A DNA stretch of 64,000 nucleotides from Kaistella sp. SH40-3 (GTDB taxonomy: Bacteria; Bacteroidota; Bacteroidia; Flavobacteriales; Weeksellaceae): assembly GCF_030686865.1 (NCBI RefSeq), contig NZ_JAQYUS010000003.1:124001-188000 (forward strand), written 5' to 3'. Numbering within the stretch: the stretch's first letter is position 1; every line of letters begins with the position of its first letter. Below are positions 25,949 through 35,831 of this stretch, piece by piece. The notes under the pieces were generated by a model that saw nothing but the letters and a program-made list of their open reading frames with translations, was not told where the DNA came from and ran no database searches. Made by a program: the position numbers and the translations under genes.

Positions 25949-26587
25949 TTAATCATTCAACTCATCTTCAATTTCTGCCATTAAATCGTTATAACGTTCT
26001 TTTAATCTTACAGAAATCTCTTTAGTTGAGACATGAATTTTTCTTAATTGAAATGCTAAGAAAATGCTGAACAATCCGGCGAATAATATACTTACCGCCA
26101 TTAAAACAGTAAGTCCAATTCCTGTAAATAATGGATTCCAAATGAGAAATAATGAAGCCAGAGCACCCAGTATTCCGAAGATTAGAAGACTTCCCCAATT
26201 TTTACTTCCGTATTTTTTTACATCTAAAGCAAAACTAATGGAGGCGCCAGAACGGAACAGTAACAGAAAGCCGACATAAAAAGCCATAACACTTATCGAT
26301 AATCCCGGCTGAACGACCAAGGAAAATCCGACGATCGTGGTTAAAATTCCGAAGGCCAAAGACCAATCCCAGTTCGGAAGCGTGTTTCTGTTGGAGATGG
26401 AGAAAAACACTTCTGACAAACCGCCAAACATAAAGGACAAGGCAAAAAATATTGATAATGCTAATAAAGAACTTAGAGGCGAGGTAAAAACTGCGAAACT
26501 TAAAATTACAAATAAAATTCCGACGATTAATGGAATGTACCAATGTTTTACTGAATTTTTGATCGAGTCTAAAAATGAGGTTTTCAT
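25949..26587 (-). CDS. HdeD-like (DUF308) integral membrane protein
   Basis: 212 residues with six predicted membrane helices in three hairpins: WYIPLIVGILFVILSFAVF, LLALSIFFALSFMFGGL, a third from about residue 75, then LSISVMAFYVGFLLLFRSG, IFGILGALASLFLIWNP and VLMAVSILFAGLFSIFLAF. A charged, probably cytoplasmic tail rich in Lys and Glu follows. This is the DUF308/HdeD topology; in E. coli HdeD contributes to acid resistance at high density, but a general stress role is all that can be proposed here. It stands alone between two long spacers, with no operon partner. Confidence 0.85.
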   Translation of the reverse strand: MKTSFLDSIKNSVKHWYIPLIVGILFVILSFAVFTSPLSSLLALSIFFALSFMFGGLSEVFFSISNRNTLPNWDWSLAFGILTTIVGFSLVVQPGLSISVMAFYVGFLLLFRSGASISFALDVKKYGSKNWGSLLIFGILGALASLFLIWNPLFTGIGLTVLMAVSILFAGLFSIFLAFQLRKIHVSTKEISVRLKERYNDLMAEIEDELND

Positions 26588-26976
26588 AATTTATTTTATT
26601 TAATAGTTAAGAATGTGAGAATACTGAACTTAGATATATATTTTATACAATCATCAACAGATTACAAAGTATTAAATATAATTAATTTAAAATGAGCATC
26701 TTCAGTATTAATTATATAGACAAATTTACAAATAACAAAACACCTACAAAATGCCCGTAATGAACGTTTTGATGTCTAAATGTAGGATTTAGTTCTATTT
26801 GCTTGTTGATTAACATTATAAGAAAATAGTACCATCATCATGTAATTAATCAGTTCTCCCGAAAAGGAATTTTCAAAATTTGTCCTTACCTTTAAGTTTA
26901 TTATCAGATGATTAAGGTGAAAATGTTTATCAGAAAGATAATGCACCATTTCTATCATCCTTTATTCTAAATAATT
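26588..26976. other. 389-nt gene-free spacer between hdeD-like gene and sdhA
   Basis: A very AT-rich spacer between divergent genes. The only open frame (26776-26958, minus) has no family resemblance and low-complexity composition, so I do not call it. No perfect TAnnTTTG box was found near either start. In particular no cytochrome b (sdhC) gene or remnant is visible here. Confidence 0.7.
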
Positions 26977-28887
26977 ATGAAATTAAATTCAAAAGTTCCG
27001 GAAGGAAAGTTAGAAGATAAGTGGAAAAATTATCAGGCGAAATGCAAACTCATTAATCCAGCCAACAGAAAGAAGTTAAATATCATTGTTGTTGGATCAG
27101 GATTAGCGGGCGCTGGTGCGGCTGCAACTTTGGCCGAACTGGGTTACGATGTGCAATGTTTCTGTTATCAGGATTCAGCACGTCGCGCACATTCCGTCGC
27201 CGCGCAAGGTGGAATTAATGCTGCCAAAAATTATCAGCATGATGGTGACAGCATTTACAGAATGTTTTACGACACTTTAAAAGGTGGGGATTTCCGATCT
27301 CGTGAAGCGAACACTTACCGGTTGGCAGAATTATCGGCTCCTTTAATCGATCACTTTGTGCAGCAAGGTGTTCCGTTTGCACGGGAATATGGTGGTGTTT
27401 TGGTGAACCGAAGTTTTGGTGGCGTTCAAGTACAGCGGACTTTTTATGCAAGAGGTCAAACCGGTCAGCAGTTACTAATCGCAGCGTATTCCCAATTATA
27501 CAAAATGATTCGAGCCCAGAAAGTAGAAATGTTGGCACGACATGAAATTTTGGATTTGGTCATTATCGATGGTAAAGCAAAAGGCGTGATCGCCAGAGAT
27601 TTAATGACGGGAGAAATTAAACGTTTCGCTTCGGATGCTGTTGTTTTGGCGACTGGCGGATATTCCCGCGTGTTTAGATTATCAACATTGGCAATTGGGT
27701 GTAATGGATCTGCAATCTGGAAAGCCCACAAACGCGGTGCTTATTTCGCCGCCCCGAGTTTTACACAAATTCACCCGACTGCACTTCCCCAATCTAGTGA
27801 TGCGCAGTCCAAACTCACTTTGATGTCGGAATCGCTTCGTAATGACGGCAGAATTTGGGTCCCGAAGAAAAAGAATGATGACCGAAAACCGGAAGATATT
27901 CCGGAAGAGGAACGCGATTATTATTTGGAAAGACGCTATCCTAGTTTTGGAAATCTGGCGCCCAGAGATATTTCTTCGCGTGCTGCAAAAGAACGTATCG
28001 ATGCCGGACATGGAGTCGGTCCTTTAAAAAATGCGGTTTATTTAGATTTTAAACATGCCATTCAAAACCTCGGAAAAAAAGTAGTTGAAGACCGTTACGG
28101 AAATCTGTTTTCGATGTATGAAAAAATAACAGGAATCAATGCCTATAAAGAACCCATGAAAATTTCGCCCGCAGCACATTTTTCGATGGGTGGACTTTGG
28201 GTTGATTATGAATTGATGACCACCATTCCGGGGTTATACGCGATTGGTGAATGCAATTATTCAGATCATGGCGCGAATCGACTTGGTGCGAATTCACTGC
28301 TACAAGCCAGTATCGACGGATATTTTATTTTACCAAATACCATTAATAATTATTTGGCAGGAGAATTAAAAGAAAAAAATCCCGGTGTCAATCATCCGGA
28401 ATTTCTTAAAGTTGAAAATGAAGTAAAATCGCAAATCAAAAAAATATTAGATATAAATGGAAGCAGAACAGTTGATGATTTCCATCGGGAATTAGGTAAA
28501 GTCATGTGGCAGGAATGTGCGATGAGTCGTAACAGACCAGGTTTACAAAAGGCTATTCTTCAAATTAAAGAAATCAGAAAACAATTTTGGACTGATGTAA
28601 AGGTTACCGGTTCAGCAAACGAAATGAATACCGAACTTGAGAAAGCCTTACGTTTGGCAGATTTCATCGAACTGGCGGAGTTGATGTGTATTGATGCACT
28701 TCAGCGTGACGAATCTTGTGGCGCTCATTTTCGGGAAGAGTATCAAACCGCAGAAGGAGAAGCACTTCGTAATGATGAAGACTTTGCCTACGTGTCGGCT
28801 TGGGAATATAATGAGAGTGATTTTATTCTTCATAAAGAACATTTAGAATTTGAATATGAAAAACCAACTGTAAGAAATTACAAATAA
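26977..28887 (+). CDS. sdhA: Succinate dehydrogenase/fumarate reductase flavoprotein subunit
   Basis: 636 residues, about the length of Bacteroidota SdhA. The FAD-binding Rossmann motif is [13 protein letters not shown] near residue 39. The covalent-FAD histidine region is [15 protein letters not shown], the active-site strip QIHPTALPQ, and the FAD contact [14 protein letters not shown] near residue 425. It oxidises succinate to fumarate, or the reverse, on the cytoplasmic face with SdhB. sdhB follows after 56 nt. Bacteroidota normally encode sdhC (membrane cytochrome b) just upstream, but nothing coding lies in the 389 nt before this gene, so the anchor is encoded elsewhere or this is an accessory copy. 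Confidence 0.92.
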   Translation: MKLNSKVPEGKLEDKWKNYQAKCKLINPANRKKLNIIVVGSGLAGAGAAATLAELGYDVQCFCYQDSARRAHSVAAQGGINAAKNYQHDGDSIYRMFYDTLKGGDFRSREANTYRLAELSAPLIDHFVQQGVPFAREYGGVLVNRSFGGVQVQRTFYARGQTGQQLLIAAYSQLYKMIRAQKVEMLARHEILDLVIIDGKAKGVIARDLMTGEIKRFASDAVVLATGGYSRVFRLSTLAIGCNGSAIWKAHKRGAYFAAPSFTQIHPTALPQSSDAQSKLTLMSESLRNDGRIWVPKKKNDDRKPEDIPEEERDYYLERRYPSFGNLAPRDISSRAAKERIDAGHGVGPLKNAVYLDFKHAIQNLGKKVVEDRYGNLFSMYEKITGINAYKEPMKISPAAHFSMGGLWVDYELMTTIPGLYAIGECNYSDHGANRLGANSLLQASIDGYFILPNTINNYLAGELKEKNPGVNHPEFLKVENEVKSQIKKILDINGSRTVDDFHRELGKVMWQECAMSRNRPGLQKAILQIKEIRKQFWTDVKVTGSANEMNTELEKALRLADFIELAELMCIDALQRDESCGAHFREEYQTAEGEALRNDEDFAYVSAWEYNESDFILHKEHLEFEYEKPTVRNYK

Positions 28888-28943
28888 GATTTAACTCATC
28901 AAAAACGGAAACTTTTCAATTCTAAAAATCAAATACAAAAGCA

Positions 28944-29687
28944 ATGAAAGTAACATTTAAAATATGGCGACAGGAAAATTCGGAATCAAAAGGAGCATTT
29001 AAAACTTATGAAACCGAGGGAATCAGTAAAGAAATGTCTTTTTTAGAAGCCCTTGATCATCTGAATGAAACCCTTGTTTTGAAAAATGAAAAAGTAATCG
29101 CCTTCGAACACGATTGTCGGGAAGGAATTTGTGGCCAATGCGGCGTTTTCATCAACGGCAGAGCGCACGGTCCGCACGATAATACCACGACTTGTCAACT
29201 GCATATGCGAAGTTTTAAAGAAGGTGACACGATTGTCGTAGAACCTTTTCGAGCGGGTGCTTTTCCAATTATTAAAGATCTGGTGGTCGACCGTTCTGCC
29301 TTTGACCGGATTATTGAACATGGTGCTTACATCACTGCAAAAACCGGAACTGCCGCCGAAGCCAATTCTATTCTTATTCCTAAAATCGTTGCAGACAGCG
29401 CCATGGATTCTGCCGCCTGTATTGGTTGTGGCGCATGCGTAGCGACATGCAAAAACGCGTCGGCTGCTTTATTTACTTCCGCAAAAATTAACCATCTGAA
29501 CCAATTACCGCAAGGAAAACCGGAAGAACACCAACGAACATTAGATATGGTCTTCCAGATGGATCTGGAAAATTTCGGCAGTTGTACATTTACAGGCGCT
29601 TGTGAAGTTGAATGTCCGGCCGGAATATCGATCAGCAATATTGCGAAAATGAATGCGAGATACTTTAAAGCGAAATTGTTTTCTTAG
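28944..29687 (+). CDS. sdhB: Succinate dehydrogenase/fumarate reductase iron-sulphur subunit
   Basis: 247 residues. The N-terminal plant-type ferredoxin domain binds [2Fe-2S] through DCREGICGQCGVF plus the downstream TTCQLHM cysteine. The C-terminal domain carries CIGCGACVATC and FTGACEVECPAGI for the [4Fe-4S] and [3Fe-4S] clusters. It passes electrons between the SdhA flavin and the membrane quinone site. It is cotranscribed with sdhA and ends 26 nt before the convergent FAD oxidoreductase gene. No membrane-anchor gene follows. Confidence 0.93.
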   Translation: MKVTFKIWRQENSESKGAFKTYETEGISKEMSFLEALDHLNETLVLKNEKVIAFEHDCREGICGQCGVFINGRAHGPHDNTTTCQLHMRSFKEGDTIVVEPFRAGAFPIIKDLVVDRSAFDRIIEHGAYITAKTGTAAEANSILIPKIVADSAMDSAACIGCGACVATCKNASAALFTSAKINHLNQLPQGKPEEHQRTLDMVFQMDLENFGSCTFTGACEVECPAGISISNIAKMNARYFKAKLFS

Positions 29688-29712
29688 CGTTCATCAAACT
29701 AAAAAAATAGAC

Positions 29713-30744
29713 TTATTTATTAAACCTTTTAATATCAACTTCAGCCATTAGCGGTTTTCCGTTTTCAATATGTTCATAAAGTTCTTTGGAAAAATAACAT
29801 CCATTAAGAATTCCACGTGCGCCTAAACCGTTGTAGATATAATAATTTTGATGATCCGGATGATTTCCTAAAATTGGGCGGCGGTCTTTTACAGTTGGGC
29901 GAAATCCGTAATTCACTTCTTCAATTTCAAAATCATGTGGATAAAATTCTGAAAGTCCTGTGATCAACTCTTCTGTTTTAAAATCATCAATCTCATTTCC
30001 CCTTTCATTGGGATCATATGTGCCGCCGTAATAATAAACATCATCATTTAAAGGAAATAGAAAATGCTTTTTCTTTAAAGTATAGTGATGATTCATTTTC
30101 TGCGAAAGTTTTACTTTCAAATGATGTCCTTTATTTGCGATAACTTGAATATCATTAAAGAACGGATTTGCTCTCACGGCCATTCCTTCACAGAAAACGA
30201 TATTTTTGAAATTGATATTTTTATAAGTAGAATCCTGAATTTTGGTATAATCAAACTCTTCATGGATCAACATATCGTGCGCTTCTAAATAAGACGAAAG
30301 ACCTTCAAAAAAAGCATTGACCTCTAACCGAGCGGAATGATTCACTTCTCCAGTGCCAAACGGATTTTTAATGGTTTCTAAAGTTTCAAAGGTGGGATTT
30401 AAAAAAGACTTTAATTCATCAGTTTCGGTTTTACCAGACCAAAGTGTTTTTTCGTTTTCATCATGAAAAATACGGTGGATTCTTTCATTAATTAAATAAT
30501 TCTTCCCTGTATAACTTTCAATTTCAGCGAGTGTTTTTGTCAGAAATTCGATCTGCTCTGCTGCGAGCCAAAAAGTAGTGAACTTTTTTAAGACCAATGG
30601 GTTTACAATTCCAGCCGAAACACGGGACGCACTTTTCTTATTGGAAGAAAATAGAACAAAAGATTTCTGATGGAGAATTAACTGATGGGCAAAAAAGTAA
30701 GCGGCGTAACCGTCGCCCACAATAATATAATCTACATTTTTCAT
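29713..30744 (-). CDS. FAD-dependent oxidoreductase of the DAO/glycine-oxidase family
   Basis: 343 residues. The N-terminal dinucleotide-binding motif is YIIVGDGYAAYFFAHQL, with Asp in place of the second glycine-flanking small residue. The C-terminal half shows NYGFRPTVKDRRPILG and YIYNGLGARGILNG, the FAD-contacting end of D-amino-acid oxidase/MnmC-like/ThiO-like enzymes. It probably oxidises a secondary or primary amine in the cytoplasm; the substrate is not evident. It is monocistronic, with a bidirectional terminator (30793-30826) separating it from gldN. Confidence 0.82.
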   Translation of the reverse strand: MKNVDYIIVGDGYAAYFFAHQLILHQKSFVLFSSNKKSASRVSAGIVNPLVLKKFTTFWLAAEQIEFLTKTLAEIESYTGKNYLINERIHRIFHDENEKTLWSGKTETDELKSFLNPTFETLETIKNPFGTGEVNHSARLEVNAFFEGLSSYLEAHDMLIHEEFDYTKIQDSTYKNINFKNIVFCEGMAVRANPFFNDIQVIANKGHHLKVKLSQKMNHHYTLKKKHFLFPLNDDVYYYGGTYDPNERGNEIDDFKTEELITGLSEFYPHDFEIEEVNYGFRPTVKDRRPILGNHPDHQNYYIYNGLGARGILNGCYFSKELYEHIENGKPLMAEVDIKRFNK

Positions 30745-30792
30745 TGATAATTTACTTATAAAAGGAAATTTTTAAACTCAGAATACATTCAA

Positions 30793-30826
30793 AAAAAAAC
30801 CTGAGCAAAGGTACTCAGGTTTTTTT
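30793..30826. terminator. Bidirectional intrinsic terminator downstream of gldN
   Basis: A perfect 13-bp inverted repeat, AAAAAAACCTGAG with CTCAGGTTTTTTT, around an 8-nt loop. The flanking A and T runs give U-tracts on both strands. It ends the gldKLMN transcript on the minus strand; on the plus strand it could stop read-through from the sdhAB direction. Confidence 0.85.
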
Positions 30827-30844
30827 CTATATTAAAGGAATCGA

Positions 30845-31915
30845 TTAATAATTCCACATATCGCTCTCCATTTGCAGGATTTGCGCTTTGATTCTTTCGC
30901 TTTCCTCTAACTGTTCATCGGCATCATTCGGAATATAGTCTTTGATTACACCGTTTCCTAAACCGTTATCTGATTTGTAGATAACACTCGAAAATCTTCT
31001 TGCATTTAGCAAATCATCAAAAGTAATATCAGATGAAAGATTCTTATTGTTAAAAGCCACAGCATTCGCTAAAACTTCCCTAGCATCTGGATAATAAACC
31101 CAGAATAAATCGATCAATTCATCTTTACCAGCCAACGGTTGACCGTCTGGTCCAAATTGACCCATCAAAGAAGGATCTTGTCCCATGGCAGCAATACCAA
31201 GCAATCTGTATTTCATCTGGCTATCTCTACGATCGATATACCACATTCCCTTAATCTTCAAAACCTTCACATTTTCAGTTTTGGTTTCATAAACGTTGGT
31301 GAACTCCTTCATTTCTTCAGCAGATAGTTTTCCCACTTCGTTAATTCTGTCGATACCGGCATTGCTCATTACCTCATTTTTAATACGAGCTTGAATTGCA
31401 TCTGGAGTCAATCTACTTTCGAACATTTCATCACCATATACCTCTTTAATTCTGCCATCATTAATAGCATCAAAAAGAAGTTGATAAAGAGATTTGTTTT
31501 GTGAAACAATTCCATCTTCATTATGATAATAAGGTTGATTGATTTTATCATTCATATCGATGATTTCCCAAACTACCATGCTTTTCAGATTGTCTTTGTC
31601 TTCGATAAAACCGTACTCTAATGGTTTAATTTTCGTAGAAACCATTGAATCCCCTTGCTTAATCATTCCCAACTCTCTATATTTTCTAAATGACTCTGGA
31701 GATTTCGCATTTAAAATAGACATCGAATTAATAGGAGTATCATCAACTTCACCACCTTGATATTCAACAGGTGCTTCCACTATAGGTTCTGCTTCTACAA
31801 CAGGCTTTGCAGCAACCGTGGTTTTAGCTTTGGCTTTTTTTTGGGGCTTTTTCTTGGTTTGTGCTCCAACTGCACTGAAACTCAAAGCAAGCACTATTAA
31901 TATGACCTTTTTCAT
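30845..31915 (-). CDS. gldN: Type IX secretion protein GldN
   Basis: 356 residues with a signal peptide (ILIVLALSFSAVGA before QTKKK) and a lysine/alanine/proline-rich linker. The conserved GldN core follows: INSMSILNAKSPESFRKYRE, VVWEIIDMNDKINQPYY, IKGMWYIDRRDSQMKYRLLG and LFWVYYPDAREVL. GldN (PorN) forms the periplasmic ring with GldK under the outer membrane in the type IX secretion system. It is the last gene of the gldK-L-M-N operon, 50 nt after gldM and just before a strong terminator. Confidence 0.95.
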   Translation of the reverse strand: MKKVILIVLALSFSAVGAQTKKKPQKKAKAKTTVAAKPVVEAEPIVEAPVEYQGGEVDDTPINSMSILNAKSPESFRKYRELGMIKQGDSMVSTKIKPLEYGFIEDKDNLKSMVVWEIIDMNDKINQPYYHNEDGIVSQNKSLYQLLFDAINDGRIKEVYGDEMFESRLTPDAIQARIKNEVMSNAGIDRINEVGKLSAEEMKEFTNVYETKTENVKVLKIKGMWYIDRRDSQMKYRLLGIAAMGQDPSLMGQFGPDGQPLAGKDELIDLFWVYYPDAREVLANAVAFNNKNLSSDITFDDLLNARRFSSVIYKSDNGLGNGVIKDYIPNDADEQLEESERIKAQILQMESDMWNY

Positions 31916-31965
31916 TCTAAAATTTTTATACTAATGACCGATAAACTATCTAATCAATAACGTAA

Positions 31966-33534
31966 TTATTGTACGTTTATTACTACTGGTGGGATTTGCT
32001 TTAATGCTTGACCTCCTAATCCTGTTGCAGTTGCGTTAATATTATAAACATAAGCGATATCGCCGTTACGTAGACCTTTTGTTAAATTACCAACTGAACT
32101 TAGTGAGTTTCCGTTGATTAACATTCCCGCTTTTCCTGGTACTCTAAACATGAAACTGTTTACTGTAAAACTTACAGGGAAATCAAAATCTGGCATCACT
32201 ACAGAAACTTTTTGATTCGGGATTGAACTTGCAGGCATAGAAACCACGTAATTTCCTTGAATTTGCCCAACTGGTGGTGGAACACTTTTGATTCGGAAAG
32301 GGAATGCCTGTGAAATTGTACCGCCTTTCGGATCACGTCCTGAAATAGTTAAAGTCACTGTGCTTCCAGCTCCCGGAGTTACGTTCCATTTACCACCACC
32401 ACCACTTACAGAAGCGCCAGGTGCTGATAATGAAATTCCTGCCATATCTGCGCCTAAAATTGAACCCGAAATTGGATTTGGTAATCCTCGGTAAAGAACA
32501 TTCATTTTATCTGCAGTTACTAATGCTCCTTTTTGAGCTTTCAATTCCTGTGCTCCAGATACTACTTTATAAGTGTGGTTATAAGGTAACTCAATTACTT
32601 TTCCGTTAACATCAGTAAAAGAAATTTTTCCATTAAAAGACTTTTCTCCCAGAGATCCTGTATCTAAATTACGAACTCCCTGACCATTAGTAACGGTTAA
32701 GCCTGGCATTGATAATCCTGGAACATTACTAGAATAGTTACCAATGGCAACCTTACCTTGCGCACTTTCTCCTTGTACTACACTTGTAGGTGCAGAAACA
32801 ATCGCGGTATATGCATCAAATTTAATATCTGCATCTACTTTTTCCTGAAGCATTGTCATTAATGCATCGGATTGAATATTTCTTGCTTCAGATTGAATTA
32901 CTTCTAAATTCGATAAGGCAGCAATTAACGGCTGACCATAAAATTTATATTGCAACCAATTTTTATTTTTAATGGTCTGCCCTTTTGCGAATTCTGAAAC
33001 CAACATGATATTAGCTCTATCAGCAACAGTTTTCATTTCTGGATTTGAACTAAAAGTTTGGTTGATATATGACTTCAATGCTTCAATTTTAGCCTTTAAA
33101 TCAACAGATGTTTTAGAAGGACTATTTTCATCTGCACCCTTAAAAAACATTTTAGAAGATGGTTCAGTATTATTTAAAGATGCAAAGTTATCTGCAACAT
33201 CAACACCTTCTGTATAGTCTGCGTCTTTTTTCAAGGTCGATTTAAGGCTTTCAATGAAAGCAACTAAATCGTTTGTCTTTGCCTTTAAACCTTTATATTG
33301 TTCTAAAGGTTTTGTATAAGTATCTGGAGTATTAGCCGCTTTTGCCTCCAATGTCTTTTCGAAAATGTCATCGTTTTTCTTTTCTACCAAACCACGCGTA
33401 TCGGTAAGCGTTTGGTTGGTATCATTGTATGATCTAATGATCTCCTGGTCAATTTGCATCGCAAGCATTGCGATAAAGACCAGATACATCAAGTTGATCA
33501 TCTTCTGACGAGGGGTCTGTTTTCCTTGTGCCAT
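31966..33534 (-). CDS. gldM: Type IX secretion/gliding motor protein GldM
   Basis: 522 residues. A short cytoplasmic start (MAQGKQTPRQKM) leads into one membrane helix (INLMYLVFIAMLAMQI, about residues 13-30) with the conserved glutamine/aspartate/glutamate after it, followed by a long periplasmic part of helical and beta domains ending near QIPPVVINVQ. GldM dimers with GldL form the proton-driven motor that powers type IX export and, in gliding species, motility. Length matches the family. It is preceded by gldL (51 nt). Confidence 0.95.
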   Translation of the reverse strand: MAQGKQTPRQKMINLMYLVFIAMLAMQIDQEIIRSYNDTNQTLTDTRGLVEKKNDDIFEKTLEAKAANTPDTYTKPLEQYKGLKAKTNDLVAFIESLKSTLKKDADYTEGVDVADNFASLNNTEPSSKMFFKGADENSPSKTSVDLKAKIEALKSYINQTFSSNPEMKTVADRANIMLVSEFAKGQTIKNKNWLQYKFYGQPLIAALSNLEVIQSEARNIQSDALMTMLQEKVDADIKFDAYTAIVSAPTSVVQGESAQGKVAIGNYSSNVPGLSMPGLTVTNGQGVRNLDTGSLGEKSFNGKISFTDVNGKVIELPYNHTYKVVSGAQELKAQKGALVTADKMNVLYRGLPNPISGSILGADMAGISLSAPGASVSGGGGKWNVTPGAGSTVTLTISGRDPKGGTISQAFPFRIKSVPPPVGQIQGNYVVSMPASSIPNQKVSVVMPDFDFPVSFTVNSFMFRVPGKAGMLINGNSLSSVGNLTKGLRNGDIAYVYNINATATGLGGQALKQIPPVVINVQ

Positions 33535-33585
33535 TTCTAGTAAATTTTGTTAATAGTATAAATTTTAAATTAAATGGTAAGGAAA

Positions 33586-34272
33586 CTATGATTTCATTGC
33601 GCTAAGCATACCGCCGTAAACTCTATTAAGACTATTTAGGTTAGAAGTTAATCCTGATAATTCTTCGTTAAATTTCTCTGAATGTTGAGCAGACTTTTGC
33701 ATGTCTTCAACATATTTTTTACTATATTCTGTTTGTGTTTTCCCATGTTCTAACTGAAGGGCGTATAATGCATTCATACTTTCAAGATGACTTGCCGCCA
33801 ACATCAATTGATCGTTGTATTTTGCAGTAGAACCCCCAACATCTACTGTTTGATTGATTTGATCTACAGAACTAGAGAATTTTTCGATTCCTGTTCTTAA
33901 ACTATCAAATAAACTAACATCAAGTTTAGCATCAGCAAGCATTTTATCTAATTTCTCAGATAAAGAAATTTCTAATTCTTTTACTTCCGCAGACTGAATT
34001 CCTAAAGTAGAATGTTTAGGATTTGGTGACGCATGAGAATCTAACAATTCTGGATACACGTTTTCCCAAGCATAAGACTCCTCCGATTTTGGAGCATCAA
34101 ATGCAAAGATTGTAAAGATAATCGCTTCGGTAATCAAACCAATAGCCAATGTAACATTTCCTGTAAGCGGCCCTAAACTCCAGTGAGTTAATTTGAAAAG
34201 CGCTCCGATAATAACGACTGCAGCACCAATTGAATAAATGAAATTATAAATGCCTTCTTTAGATTTAAACAT
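33586..34272 (-). CDS. gldL: Type IX secretion/gliding motor protein GldL
   Basis: 228 residues with two N-terminal membrane helices (IYSIGAAVVIIGALFKLTHW and VTLAIGLITEAIIFTIFAF) that carry the conserved lysine and glutamate of the proton path, then a mainly helical cytoplasmic region with coiled-coil character (SLSEKLDKMLADAKLDVS, MQKSAQHSEKFNEELSGL). GldL (PorL) is the stator ring around GldM. It lies 38 nt after gldK and was identified by topology, operon order and conserved sequence. Confidence 0.95.
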   Translation of the reverse strand: MFKSKEGIYNFIYSIGAAVVIIGALFKLTHWSLGPLTGNVTLAIGLITEAIIFTIFAFDAPKSEESYAWENVYPELLDSHASPNPKHSTLGIQSAEVKELEISLSEKLDKMLADAKLDVSLFDSLRTGIEKFSSSVDQINQTVDVGGSTAKYNDQLMLAASHLESMNALYALQLEHGKTQTEYSKKYVEDMQKSAQHSEKFNEELSGLTSNLNSLNRVYGGMLSAMKS

Positions 34273-34310
34273 GTTTTATGAATTTTAGTAGTTAGTGGGT
34301 ATTGTTTTTT

Positions 34311-35723
34311 TTATTTTGTTCTCTTTTTATATTTGGCAGTTCCTTCCGGAATATCCTGTACGGTTCGGAAACCGATATAACTACGAGCAGAATCTTTTCT
34401 TTCGTAATCTCTAGAACCGGTCATTAATAAATATCCGATATCTTTCCAAGATCCACCACGAACCGTTTTTCTAACTTCTCTATAGGCTTGATTTGATAAA
34501 TAAGGATTCAAAGTTGACGCAAACTGATACGTTGAATTATTATACGGAGATTCTGTCCATTCTGCTACGTTTCCTGCCATATCATAAAGACCAAATCCAT
34601 TTTTAGGGAATTTCTTTACAGGTGCGGTATAAGTATAAGTTCCTTTCTTTTCGTCTTCAATATAATTACCTCTTTTCGGTTTAAAGTTTGCCAAGTAACA
34701 ACCTCTGTCATCTTGCAAATATGGTCCACCCCAAGGGTAAGTTGCATTTTCTTTTCCACCTCTGGCGGCATATTCCCATTCTGCTTCAGTCGGCAAACGG
34801 AAGGCCATTGCTTTCTGTTTTTTCTTTTTCAGAGATTCGTTATAATCCGATTTTAACTTTGATTTAAAATTACAGAACGCTCTTGCCTGGTCCCAGGTAA
34901 CACCAACAATAGGATAATTTTTGTAAGCAGTATGCCAGAAGTAACCATCATATAATGGCTCATTATAAGCATAATTAAAGTCTTTAATCCAAACTGTAGT
35001 ATCTGGATATACAGCGATACTTTCTTTTTTTAAATATTTTGTACCTCTCGATTTATCTTTAACCGCAGATTCTATATCTTCCCAATTATAGGCGTATTTC
35101 AATTTTCTAGTATCAATAATTCTTTCATTGTTGATTCTTTCTGCAGGTGGAAGATAAACTGATTCTAAAATCTCAGCATATTGCGCATCTGGATAATCAG
35201 AAGTTTTCCAACGAAGTGGAACGCTCCAATCTAATTTTTTAGATGCGTCATAACCATCTCTACCACCTTGTGACTCCATAAACTCTTGATAAGCATTTGG
35301 AGTTTCGGCTTTTTTAGAAGCATAAGCATAATCACCAATCGAATTTCCGTTTCCAGTTGATCCTCCGTCACCAGCCGCTTCCGCTAATAAAGAACGAACC
35401 ACACTGTCTCGAACATAATTGATAAAAACCCGATACTCGGCATTGGTAATTTCAGTTTCATCCATAAAGAAAGATGAAACCGTAACCGTTTTAAGGGTTG
35501 CTTTTTCTGGAGTATTTGTAAAATCCTGATCAGCCAAACCCATTACATAAGATCCTGCAGGTATTGCTACCATGCCATAAGGTCTTTCTGCAACAAAAGA
35601 TTTTGACTTGTCTCTTGGTATTAACTCCCCTTTGGATCCTCCTTTCCCAACAGAACCACCCCCTCTCTTCGAACAAGAGACTACAACAGTCGCTGACAAT
35701 AATATAAGAAATACTCTTTTCAT
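34311..35723 (-). CDS. gldK: Type IX secretion outer-membrane-associated lipoprotein GldK
   Basis: 470 residues with a lipoprotein signal ending at Cys17 (ATVVVSC). It has a formylglycine-generating-enzyme-like (FGE/SUMF1) fold: MVAIPAGSYVMG, DETEITNAEYRVF, AFRLPTEAEWEYAARGG, GLYDMAGNVAEWTES and VRGGSWKD. GldK (PorK) builds the large periplasmic ring with GldN. The FGE catalytic cysteines are not evident, as expected for a structural homologue. It is the first gene of the gld operon, 108 nt downstream of glmS across an AT-rich hairpin. Confidence 0.95.
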   Translation of the reverse strand: MKRVFLILLSATVVVSCSKRGGGSVGKGGSKGELIPRDKSKSFVAERPYGMVAIPAGSYVMGLADQDFTNTPEKATLKTVTVSSFFMDETEITNAEYRVFINYVRDSVVRSLLAEAAGDGGSTGNGNSIGDYAYASKKAETPNAYQEFMESQGGRDGYDASKKLDWSVPLRWKTSDYPDAQYAEILESVYLPPAERINNERIIDTRKLKYAYNWEDIESAVKDKSRGTKYLKKESIAVYPDTTVWIKDFNYAYNEPLYDGYFWHTAYKNYPIVGVTWDQARAFCNFKSKLKSDYNESLKKKKQKAMAFRLPTEAEWEYAARGGKENATYPWGGPYLQDDRGCYLANFKPKRGNYIEDEKKGTYTYTAPVKKFPKNGFGLYDMAGNVAEWTESPYNNSTYQFASTLNPYLSNQAYREVRKTVRGGSWKDIGYLLMTGSRDYERKDSARSYIGFRTVQDIPEGTAKYKKRTK

Positions 35724-35758
35724 TCTAAAATTTCAAATTATGCGGTAAATATATAATT

Positions 35759-35792
35759 TTTTGGAAAAACAATTGTGATTTTTTTTCCAAAA
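35759..35792. terminator. AT-rich hairpin between glmS and gldK
   Basis: An 11-bp perfect inverted repeat, TTTTGGAAAAA (35759-35769) with TTTTTCCAAAA (35782-35792), and a 12-nt loop. Only two G-C pairs make it a weak terminator. It may partly separate glmS from the gld operon, or act as an attenuator. Confidence 0.4.
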
Positions 35793-35831
35793 CGTAAAAT
35801 TGTTTATATTATTTTACAAACTAGCACCTTT

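Noticed and set aside
26776..26958. Minus-strand 60-codon frame upstream of sdhA as a lost sdhC
   Set aside because: It runs on the wrong strand, lacks cytochrome b helices and haem histidines, and looks like low-complexity AT-rich noise.
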